From Panorpa germanica (lineage: Eukaryota; Arthropoda; Insecta; Mecoptera; Panorpidae): a stretch of DNA of 64,000 nt. Position numbers and translations under genes: made by a program. Below the pieces are notes generated by a model that made no database searches, had not been told where the DNA came from, and saw nothing but the letters and a program-made list of their open reading frames with translations. This document shows positions 1-11,800 of this stretch, piece by piece; the stretch's first letter is position 1, and each line of letters starts with the position of its first letter. The stretch covers positions 10,871,001-10,935,000 of the forward strand of contig OY783220.1 of NCBI GenBank assembly GCA_963678705.1, in the 5' to 3' direction.

Positions 1-1728
1 GGTCATTTGATTAATGATAATTATTTATGATAAGGGTTATGCGTACGGTAAATTATTAGCGATTAATTTTAAGTGGAATCAATTTTCAATATAATATAAA
101 AGAATAGCGATTCTTGAATATATATATACACTAACGATTATCCCGTCACAAAGCGACGTCTGTTTTTTATATATAATTTACATCTAATAAAATAATTCAT
201 AATTTCATTTCAAATTTTATTTCTATTTTTAATTTGAACATTTTTCTAATATTTTAGAATGAGAACTTTTACTAAACCATTATTTAGTTTAGAATTTTTA
301 TCTAATCATTACGAAATATATTTTTTTACAAAATAGTTTCTGTCATCAGTATTTATATCATTCAAACATCGCGCTATTATACGTCGTTCGTGATTGGTGG
401 AACTAAGTGCAGCCATTTTTAAATGTCTTGACTAACATTAGACGATTATAAAAATATTTATTAATTCTTTGTTTGTAACAACAATATATCTAATAAAAAC
501 TATTATATTTACTGGCTTAGACATATTATAAAGTACAGACTATTGTAATATTAAAATATTATGGACAGAAATAGTGTAGAAAACAAATACATTACTCTTA
601 TTCGTTTCAGGCAAGTAAAGTGACAACTATGACAATAATATATTGTATTTGAGACTGCTTATATCTATTAAATTTCTTACCTTGTTAATAGGATTCATAA
701 CAGCAAACATGATAACCGAATCTCACTGCAATCTCCGCTGATTTAGCAACACTATTCTATTTATGACAGGTGTTAAAATCATACAATGTCACTTAGGTTA
801 AGTATATTAAAATTCACTTAAAACACAGTTTTAAATGTCACAACACATGTAACTTCTGTCACAAACACAACAGATCACATTTAAGTTTAATATAAAAGTA
901 AAACATGAGTCACAAATAAACTTATTACCCGAAAAAAAACAATTAATTTTAGGAGAAAATTTAATTAAAAACCACCTGTCAAAGAGTAAATAAACTAACT
1001 GTCGCCATTTTGGATTTTGATCACATGATTTCTGACAAGAAAATGGTGGCGTTCAAATTTATATCTTGTTAAATGTTAATTTTAATAAATGTTATATTGC
1101 AATAAGCGTTTACCCCACCGCAAAGCGACGTCTGTTTTTTTCAATAAAATGATTCATAATTTCATTTCAAATGTCAATTTTTATGACTACCAAATTTAAT
1201 CGCAATAATTTGCTTAGGCACCTAAAACATATTTTATAACTAATAACTGAACTACGCATTATGCTTATATATAGCAATAAATTAATAAACATTTACGACT
1301 CCTTCTCTTGTTATCGCTCTCCCTCCCTCCTACGGTCGTTGTTATAATCTTACCTAGGTCGTGTAGAGATCTAAATCTCAACCAAGGGTAATTTTAAAAG
1401 TCTGAGGCAGTTTGGCGCAGTCACCTAAACCACACGTATATATAGTTATAGATTTAGCCGCGTGAGTGTGCTGCTGCTACCACATATTGTGGTTCCACAT
1501 GTGTAGCACAGTGGTTCCGGTGCTGTTGGTGCCCGGTTTATTCATCGAGGAACTGGCGGGGGGTGCATCGTTGCAGACGTTGAAAAAGGTTGGAACTCCT
1601 GGACGGTATTTAACATGGAAAATAATTGATATCACGTGATCCACGTAATAACAACAATAAGCTGTTATTAAAAAAGAGTTACACTGTTAAAATATTCATT
1701 TTTGAAAATGGGAATAGTAAAGTCAAAT

Positions 1729-2047
1729 CGATACAAAAAAAGCATATTTTCGATAATGTTTTTTGACGACACAGTTAATATACAATTATTTCTATAATTA
1801 CTACATGATAACATGACATTTGAAGAATACTTTGTGAAATTTTCATAAATAAATATCAAGAAATGAGGCATTGACAGCGAATCTCCGCAGACGTCACAAA
1901 AAAAAGTTTCATTACGGTGTCACTCATAACTCATCACTGGATTATCTGAATTCAAAAAACCAAAATGACTTCATTAGTTGATAAGTTTCTGCAGATAACC
2001 CTGTCGACTTTTTTATCTTTTATTGATTTTTCTACTTTTTACAGCAC
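1729..2047 (+). repeat. Dispersed direct repeat, copy 1 (unclassified)
   Basis: About 320 bases here match 63682-64000 in the same orientation with scattered substitutions and small indels. Shared blocks include GACGACACAGTTAATATA, AATATCAAGAAATGAGGCAT and AGCGAATCTCCGCAGACGTC. I could not find terminal repeats or a coding frame, so the class is unknown. The second copy is cut by the window edge. Confidence 0.7.
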
Positions 2048-3286
2048 TTAGAAGTCAAAATACCGATTTTTCATGAAAATTTTTAGACACTTTGTTATTT
2101 TAAAATACGTTAAAATTGAAATTTAAAGAAAAACTCGACAGCGTTACCTCGGCATTTATGTAAAGAAAGAGTGTGCAAAATTTCAAAAGGATTGCTGTAG
2201 TATATTTTGAGCTAGAGAGGACAGTTTCAAAGAAAGACGAAACCAGACCAGAGAGGTGAACACTTAAAACTCTATATCTCCGACAGTTTTACTCCAATCG
2301 ACTTCAAATTTTCACACAATAAACTTAATATGTACAATAATATAAATAAATTTAAACTTTATGGCCAACTTGCTTTTAACCACTGCGCATATATCTATAA
2401 CCATAAGAAAATATTATTTCAAGTTTTCCCCATAAAGAACTTCTTATAATATATCATAAAGCTTTTAATACGGAAAGCTTCATATAGCTAACTATACCGC
2501 CTAATTCCCGTGGCCTTCAAGAACACCCCCTCCCTTCACTCTTCTCCATCCCTCGATACGGTCAGGTAGTTAGTACTACCGGACGAATATATGAATTATA
2601 AATTTTGCATTAATTTTCCTATATATTTAATAAGTAAGAGAAGGATAGAAATATATATATTTCTCTTTCTATACATGTTGTGGTATATTATTTTTCAGGA
2701 TTTGGATTTTAGTATTATTTCCCTGTTCTCTTCGACTCATTCAAGAATTATTCTAACGGTTTGCAAGATCTTTACTGTGTTAGAGAGAACAACTACTGTG
2801 TTTTGTGCAGTAATTGCATTTTAATTATTTATTAGTGATCTAATTGTGTAGTGTAATTGTGTGTGGATTGTCCATTAGTAATTTTAATTTATTTATTATT
2901 ATATACAAAGGAGTTATTTACTAATTTCCTATACTTCTGTAAATATTTTTCTTATTTATTTAGTGGTTAAGCTCCTTGTTTACCAGATTGTGTTTTTTGT
3001 GCATTCCTTAGTGTCTTGATTAATACTTAAAAATATTTTAACGTTTTTACTAAAATTTATTACTTTAGAGTTTATTCCCGGGCCAATGCAATGCTATACT
3101 GTCAAGATTTAGTTGTTGTTTCATTTAATTGATTACACAAAATACACTAATTAGACAACGGTGTCGTTTATTGATTTTAAGTATTCGACACCGTAAGAAG
3201 TACCAAGATTCATCTACAAATTTGCTTCTTTATAGAAATGCTTTACATTTTATTTAAATTTGAAATATATTTTTAATTTTTCTTTT

Positions 3287-3750
3287 TTATTGTTATGTTT
3301 TTAATATTAAGCACTACATTCTTCTGCTTTAAATCATTAAATTACATATCATTGTGCTTAATTACATTTAATTTGTGATCCTTATTCTAACGACCCATAC
3401 TCAGTTCTTCCAAAAAGAAAAAAGAAAAATACAAAAAAACAGATAAATTTAAACCCCTACTGCTTCTCTCTCCTGTTTCTACTCTACCCTTCCTTCTCTT
3501 TCTCTCTATCTCTGCCATTCACCGCTTCCCTTCACTGCCTCTCTTCAATAACTGCACAATCTTCTTTTCACTCTTTATTCTTTTCTCACATGAATACTTA
3601 ATGTGCTCCAGCGATTCTGTCTCTCCCCGCACACCTTCCTTTTTTCTCTACTTTCCCAGTTTCTGCTTCCTTTCTCTTCGTTTACCAACCTAAATCTTTC
3701 TATTCTGTTATCTCTCTCTCCCAAATCCTCTTGTATCTTTCATTATATTT
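3287..3750 (-). mobile_element. R1-like LINE 3' end, copy 1 (decayed)
   Basis: This stretch aligns by eye with 10042-10490 and 32390-32830. All three share a tail motif around GGCACTAC/AGCACTACATTCTTC, an AAATCATTAAATTACAT block and a pyrimidine-rich stretch that is the antisense of a Lys/Arg/Glu-rich C-terminus. The element is on the minus strand, so its 3' end lies at the low coordinate. This copy is the most decayed of the three and no continuous coding frame remains. It is 5' truncated, as is usual for non-LTR retrotransposons. Confidence 0.65.
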
Positions 3751-3904
3751 TCTATTATGATATATGTTACGGAAACTTATACGTAAAAATTATTACAAAA
3801 TTGTTAGTAAATATGATGCAAACTTTTCATAAGAAAAGCTGTCAGAATTATGGCCTATTAACAAATTAATGTATCCTTTACACATTATCTGCATAAAAAG
3901 TTTT

Positions 3905-4124
3905 ATAGAGTCCAAATCACGAGAGTTCGGCGGCGACTTATACTTAAAAGAGGTTATAAGAGCGGCATAAATCTATAATACGATAATGAATTTTATCTTA
4001 TTCGTTTCTATAAACATTATAGAAAAATAAGTGAGTCAATGCTTTTTAGTTATATCGGCAGTTTATACCCCACAACTTGTTTTAAGTATGAGTCGCTGCC
4101 GAACTCTCGTAATTTGAACTATAT
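3905..4124. mobile_element. Short TIR element (MITE), probable TA target
   Basis: Imperfect inverted repeats of about 40 bases bound a roughly 220-base segment. The left arm carries CACGAGAGTTCGGCGGCGAC and the right arm its inverse form GCTGCCGAACTCTCGT. Both tips sit next to TA dinucleotides, which suits a Tc1/mariner-type MITE. A related tip (TTCAAATTACGAGAGTTTGG) occurs at 63637-63656. There is no coding capacity. Classification is inference from size, TIRs and TA flanks. Confidence 0.6.
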
Positions 4125-5861
4125 AAACATATTCCTAAAGATATGTAAAACAAATATAAATATACTAGTATGTTTAAGTACTATTTACGTCTTCTACTAA
4201 GTAGGTTCCTTTGGTTAAGAAATTGGGTCAAGGTGGCTTGAATTCGTTGATAAAAGATTTTGATTTTGAATGCCAAACAAAATAACATAACGCACGCGTT
4301 AAAAAAAACAAAGTATTTACATTATTAACACCACCACTTACTTCATGAATTAATTAACTTTTAAAGCACACAACAACAAAAAGCTCCGGCAGCTTTAGAG
4401 CTCAACCTACTTGATATTGAACCACGTGTAAGAATCAGGAAGCTTTTACGGTAAATACGAAACATATCCTTATCAGATGAATAAATGTCCTTGAGGTTTG
4501 AGCGTTTCTCAACCAGGTGTAATTACATTAATCAATAGAATTGTGCGTGATATGTTCAAATCCGTTTTTCATAATCGTTTTCGATGTAAATCTGTGTTTT
4601 AAACATCTCACAAGTAATGTCGGACGCATTTCTACTAAATCATATACAGATCCTTGTTATGATTGACCTTTTTATGACGGCTTATCACTCTTTTGTTACA
4701 AATTGGGGCACGATCTCTAGGTGACCCCGAAACCTCGATTCCCCCAATGTATGTACGAGTATCGTGATGAATAAGTAATTCTTGTATAACAGAACTTTTT
4801 AAATATATAAATTAATATTTTTAGTGAATTGTTTTGATAAGGGTAATATATGCAGCCGGTCTGTAGTGGGAGGAGTTTGCCTGACCTATTCCACACTCAA
4901 CTTTCGACTAAATTTTGTTTTAATTACCGCAAGAATTGTTATTCTAATAATATTTGATAGATTAGTGGGAAAGGTCTGCAGGGATCTTGCGTTTGAATTA
5001 CTTGCTTGCTTGAATTACTTTGCTGTTTTTAAGGTAGTTTACTAGTAGAAACTTTTCTCTAATGTCCTTAAGGTGAAACGATACTTGGCTATTTTTTTCT
5101 AGCGAAAGATAGATGGCGATACTATACAGCAGGTTAAATATTATCAAAAAAAACATGTTTTTTATGTTTAAATCGTTTTATGTAAGTAACTATAAACGCG
5201 AATCAAAATCTAAAGCTTCAATTAGTTAGATGAATAACGTATCTACATTTTAAACTTTCTTCCACTGACTATTAATGAGTTGGAACCCCTTGTTTTAAAA
5301 AAAAAAAAGTTTTAAGATAAAGAGAAATCGGCTGATTTTCGTCCGAATTCGCCATCGCTTAAATACGCTTGGAGTGTGGCTAAAGGGCTCAGTTTCTGCT
5401 TTATGTTTATCAATACACGACTGTATTGTGGGTAATAAAGGTGCTTATTATATATCTGTACCGTTTTCTCCTCTCTCCGATCGATTCACTAACAATGAAA
5501 TAATAATTCAAACGTGATCTGAATTTACTTTGATAAATATACAGACGTATGAACTATATTTTAAACACGGTCGTATGAAATGCATACAGTTACATTACAT
5601 TAATAAACATTAAAATAGAAGCTTCCTCTCTTGATAAAGTATACTAATGTGACTACACCCTACTGAACAAGTCGGAGAGCGTAATTTAACGGTTGCAGTG
5701 TGCCAGGACCTAAAACTAATACATTTAAACTACGTTTAGCGAGGTAATTTTAAAATCTATGTTTTACATAACAAAATATAAGTGCAGAAACTAAAATTTA
5801 AACTTTAATGAAACACTTTAACAAAGTTGTTATTTAAATATTACCCAATTCATCAACACCC

Positions 5862-8800
5862 ATGTACGACAGCGAGGAAGAGGCTGCTTTTGTGGTAGTT
5901 TCGATGCCAACAATGTTGCAGCAGGTTGATAAGCTTCTTTCAAAATTTCAACTTTCTTTAAGTGATTATTTTTTCTTAATCTTTACTTTAATATTTCAGG
6001 CGGCTAGTTATGGTAAGAAAAATGGGGTATGGTATGCAGCACCGGGAGGACAGGGGTGGGGAAAAGGTGCCGTGAGTAGAAAAGCATCAATTGTTGATCT
6101 TGATGCTGTGCAACCAGCTACAGCGTCATCAACCGTCAAACCAAGTTCTGGACGTGTCATACGCATCATTAATAATATGGATCATACAGTCCAGGTTAGT
6201 TTTAGAGTTACTGACTTGAGTGCAGACTTATTTTAAAGTGTCTAAAGGAACTGAAAAAGAACTCTTTAATTTCATCAACAGTGCAGAGTTCTACTAAACT
6301 TAAGGACAACGCAGCCTTTTGAAGAAGTTTTGGAAGATTTGGGACAAGTTCTTAAAATGAGTGGTGCTAAAAGGATGTACACTGCGTTAGGCCAAGAGGT
6401 AAATATTGTCCTATGTCTCAATTTCCATAAAATTGTCCTATATATTGATAAAGTGGGTTACTAGAACCTCAATTACTTTTTAATAACTCCTTATATGTTA
6501 AGAGATATTAACAATTAAAAAAGTCATTTTGTCTCTTTAATTATTAAAAGGATTCAACGTTGTACAACAGTTGTTTCTCTTTTATACAACAGAGCGTAAA
6601 AGAGATATATTCTTGACAGAACTCTGACAAGTTTACAGGTTACCAATTTCAAGGAACAATAAAATTCCAATATTATGTCTGCCGTAACAGTGTTAAATAA
6701 AATAAAAACTTATTATTCTTTGACTTGACTTGATTATTTCGACTACCAACAACCACAGCACTGACTTACTCAACAAATAACTGACGTATACAACGCATTT
6801 CACGTCATACAAATGGCCGACCATTTCTAGCGCTAAAACTACAATTCGAATTTTTAATTGCTATATCTCCATCAACATTTAGATATTTAATAAAATAGAC
6901 ACGCCAATACACATTTATTAAAATCATAATTCATAATTTCTCTTAAATTTTGTATCACAGGTGCGAAGTTTCTCGCAACTAAGGAATGAATTCTCCGATG
7001 TCGAAACATTCTACTTAGGAGTTGGTTCAGTTGCGCCAATGGGTTCTCCAGTACGAAGATCACGTTCTAGAGCAGCAATGGCTGCTCCTCCACCAGCAGT
7101 TGAAGATGTTTCTAAAAGAAGAGCACGCAGCAAGAGCAGGCCGAGAGTTTTATACGCTCCAGAGAGTGAAATAGTTAGAGCAAGTGGTAATTCTCTTCAA
7201 TCTCAATTAGGAAAAGTTTCAAATAGAGGATTACTTAGATGTTTCTTTGCTTTAGATTATACTCTTCTAGAAGTTCTCAAAGAGGAACCCATTCGGGTGA
7301 CGATTCGAGGATTACGAAGGACTTTTTATCCACCTATTCACCACGCACCTGTTGATAATTCTCCGCCAGAGAAGCGCCTGCAACTGGAGTGGGTGTATCC
7401 TTTTCATTAATTATCGTTCTATATATATGTAATCAGAGATGTGCGTTTTTCAAATACATATACTCAAAATGCAAATACAAAATAGTAAATACCTATGTTC
7501 TATTTTGTATTTAAATACTTTTAAGAGTATAGAATTTTATATTTTATTTGAAAACTTTTACCAACCTATTTAATATTTGGAAAATACAAAATACTTTTTT
7601 TATTTTTGTTACTTCATAGTGTTAATCAGTAAATATGATTTTTTTAATATAAACTTAAGACTCCACAACATTAGCACCATCTATGATCTAAAAATATCTG
7701 CACATTTAAAATGATAGATTTGCCTATTATTTTATTATCCTTCCTGTTACCCCCATCATAAGACATCTGATTTTCGTTTACCTAAATTTATTTATCATAT
7801 TTTCTCGTTCATTATTTGTTTTACTACAAGACAATCACTCCTTACTGAAATATATATTAGTTTACCTACTAACCTTAACACTTGTCCGCTTTAATCACGG
7901 AACTACCCCAACTACATATAAATATTTTATCCTTCTAAATAACATTTATATTAGTAACATAAAGAATATTCTATTTTCTCAAAAGTATTTTTAAAATACG
8001 TATTTTGTATTTAAATACTAACTTGAAATTTATTTTTTATTTTGTATTTGAAGTAGGAAAATAACGAGGTATTTGCTTTTAAATGCTTTCTCTGTATATA
8101 ATGCTCCACTAAAAGACCTTGCAAAGATCACACTCAGTACTATGTGCTGAAGACCTACGAAATTCCAGAACCTGCTCATGCACTCTACTGAAAGCAGTGT
8201 CATATATATTCCTTAACAAGTGGTCTACAGTTACGGTTATCGAGGGACTGACTCAAGGCGTAATCTCTGGGTATTACCAACTGGTGAACTGTTATATTTT
8301 GTTGCTGCAGTTGCTGTAATGCTGGACCGCGATGAACAAACACAGCGACATTACGTAGGACATACAGAAGATATCCAGTGGTAAGCTTCCATCTATTTGT
8401 GTAATATCAATTCATCTAAGATCTATATGTATCTTGTTATTATTAGCATGGATCTCCATCCTTCGCGAGAGATGGTAGCTTCCGGTCAACGAGCTGGAAG
8501 AAACAGGAAAACACAAGCACATATCCGCATCTGGAGTACAGAAACGTTACAGACTTTATACGTTTTCGGAATGGGGGAGCTAGAAATTGGTGTTGCTGCT
8601 GTAGCGTTCTCCCAACTGGTAAGATAACTAAAATTATCCATAAGCACCTTAGAGGATCTGAAAGTGTGTCCAAAATGTGTGCGAAAGAGAAAGGTATATG
8701 TTCTTATTTGTTCTCTATGCGCATGCGTCGAAAGCGACAGCTGTCAAGTCAGAGCTGTCTAGATATAATACGTGACAGTTGTTAAATATGACATTATATT

Positions 8801-11800
8801 GATGTAGAATAATGTAGATATGTATAAATATAAATATAACTAAAAACGTGAGTTCTGTCGACTCCAAAAATCAACTGTGTAGGCATCTATGACGTTCATG
8901 AGTATATGTTTTCACTGAACGGTCACTGTTTTACCGACAGACGAGCTTTGTACCAACTAAAGAAATATAATTTCTTTACATATGTAATATTTATTATATC
9001 ATAATAGAATATTAATATTTATTATATCTAGACAACTGTCACTTTCGACGCATGCGCATAAAGAACAAATAGGAACATATACATTTCTCTCTCGTACACA
9101 TTTTGGACACACTTTTAATCTATAGGAAATATAGGCACAGGTTTATACATGTACAGTTGGTAGTGTTACCCGATAATTGAAATCTTTTTTAAATATTAAA
9201 ATGGCGTAAACGTTTACTCTTCATTCGTTTTTTAGGTTAGCTTTGTATTTAAATTATAACGCGGATAAAGAGAACGTGTTTATTATTAGTTTAACTAACG
9301 ATGTTCTCTTGGTTTTCTTACATATAGAGAAATCTGTATAATATATTTAATAATCATAAAATCCATTTCCCGAGCTCCCCGTGTGCATTTGCACACTGTC
9401 AAATATCTAGACACACCTCACATTCAAGAACTGGTCAGTGGGTTAAGCTAAAACAAAGAGTATGATAGTTTAATCGATAATCAAATCAAATAGAGTAGCC
9501 GGCCGTGACTGAATTGTGCAAATTATTAAGACAATAAACGTGTTCAGAACTGAGCCAAATATTGACACAGTGGGTTCGTTCGTGACTGTCTAGAATGGAA
9601 CCTCTTATGCATTCTATACTTTACACAAGTTTTAATAATACCAAAATTAAAAAGATAAAGTTCTCTGTGAGATTAAAAAAGCCCGGTGCCTTACAATGTT
9701 TTAATCCGGCCCTGTTATATTCCATAATCCATGAATCGCATGCCATTTGAGTTTCTTTCGCACCATTTTAATATTTATGTAATATTTTGTGGAGTGCATT
9801 ATTCAAAAGAAATATTTTCTAGTCACGATAACTGAAAACTGCCAATTCAATTCCATTTACGCTAATTGTCTTGGCTCTTGGCCTAGATAATATTCTACTA
9901 GTACATGTTGGAAACGAAAGGGGAGGGGGAGATGGGAGTTGTCAATGATGATATTAATACATGTAGAATATTAGCAATATATTTTGTATGTTAAATAAAT
10001 TCACACCGCCATCGATATTGAGTTACACATTTATTACTATTATTTATTGTAATATTTATACCATTTGGCACTATACTCTTCCGCCCTAAATCATTAAATT
10101 ACATATCATTGTGATTAATTACATACTATCTATCCATTCTCACTCCTTCCAAAAGAAATAATAAAAATACAAACAAAACAGATAAATTTAAACCACTACT
10201 TCCTTTTTCTGTTTTCCTGCTTCTCTCCCTCCGGTTTCTACTCTTCCCTTCCTTGCCTTTTCTCGCTCCTTCTCTCTATATCAGCCATCCACCTCTTCCC
10301 TTCACTGCCACCCTTTTATAACTGTACAATCTCTCTCTTCTAAATCCTCTTATATCTTTCATTGTATTTTCCATTCTTTCCTTCTGCTGTATTTCTCTGT
10401 CTCTGCTCCTTAGCTCCTCTTCCACACTTGTGTCTTCTTCTATTCTTCTCTCTGCCTCTCCTGTCATCATTCCGTACTCCTCCGCCTCCTTACATAGTTA
10501 CACTATGTAAAATGGAATCTATGCCCCTAAAATAACAGCAACAACATATACGTTAAATAATATTGTTAAATAAATGGTTATGTTTTTCAGAATGGTGGAA
10601 GCTACGTTTTGGCCGTTGATGGCGGCCGTGAAAGCATTCTCTCTGTCTGGCAATGGCAATGGGGACACTTACTTGGAAAAGTTGCAGTGAGTATCTTTTC
10701 ATTTACCAAAAATACATCTTGTAAAGAAAATTGAAAGTTTCATTTTTCTAACGTCTGCGGCGCCACCTGACTTGTCTTAATTTTTAAACGTTTATAAAAT
10801 ATGTATTACTATTTGTTTTTAACCAGGAAACATTACTGTTCAGTACAAAATTAGTACAGAACATAAGAAGATGTCTCTGTTGGCATTCCAACATTATAAT
10901 GTATTGTTGTCTCTAATAGAAGTAATGCGCATGACTACAATACGACGACTGCTGCACGCTACAGCGATATGGCATTCGTGTCAGTTGTGTTTTGGGCTTC
11001 TACACTGTCAAGATCATAATTCCCAACCATCTTGTTATTATAAGAATGTTGGTTCAAAGTAATTAAAAAGTGTAAAATTATTTTATCATTAAACAATTGA
11101 ATAATTATTCAATCTACAAATACTCGCATGGTTTTATTTCGTACATGCGAAGCTGGTCCTTCGATGCCTTACAAAGCCGATCCTTCGAGTTTATTAACCG
11201 CGTGTGTTTTTCATTGTGTTTTTGGCGTTTTTTTACATTTGCCCCTTGGCGATTGCCATTGATTGGGTAATTGGGACGCTCTATTTTGGCGGATTCACGG
11301 AGGATTTGGATATTTTACAATTACATTTCCAGAAGCCTTACAAGCGAAGCTGGATATTTTACAATTACATTTCCAGAAGCCTTACAAGCGAAGCTGGATA
11401 TTTTACAATTACATTTCAAGAAGGTTTTAATTCCTACAAAAAAAAAAAACTGGCCTTACAAGCCATTGGTACCCGCGTGTGATTTCGTGGTGTTTTGAGG
11501 TTACATCTGTATAGTAACCAGCACAAGTGCAAGCTATTTTGTTACATTTACCCTATGGCGGCCTGGCAAGTCATCAATTGCCATTGATTGGGTAATGCAA
11601 CGTTTGATTTAAGCGGATTCGCATATAATTTGGATTACTACACGTTTATATTTTAAGAAAAATTATTCATTACGGAAGAGGATACATGGATGCTGGAGGA
11701 GAGTAAAATACTTCTTTACTCATGAAGGTACAAAGTTATTATTACTATCTGCAAGTACCAATCTATTAAAAACTTCTCATGTTGCTGGATTAACCTGGAT

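Larger units (their letters stand above)
1..5861. other. Upstream intergenic DNA, repeats but no supported gene
   Basis: I see no coding exon with homology here. The short open frames are AT-rich and unrecognisable. Identified contents are listed separately: a LINE 3' end at 3287-3750, a TIR element at 3905-4124, and a repeat at 1729-2047 that recurs at the far right of the window. A roughly 65-base segment at 137-215 recurs at 1110-1172, sharing the core AAAGCGACGTCTGTTTTTT and the following ATTCATAATTTCATTTCAAA. A relatively GC-rich stretch at about 1320-1620 and another at about 5640-5700 could be promoter or 5' untranslated exon of the DCX-EMAP gene, but nothing in the sequence proves it. 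Confidence 0.5.

Noticed and set aside
1320-1620. GC-richer segment as a coding exon of an upstream gene
   Set aside because: No frame with recognisable protein similarity and no convincing splice pair to DCX-EMAP; kept only as a possible promoter or untranslated region.
10871-11062. 63-codon open frame, present twice with identical sequence
   Set aside because: Both copies lie inside the LTRs of the BEL/Pao element and show no protein similarity I recognise.
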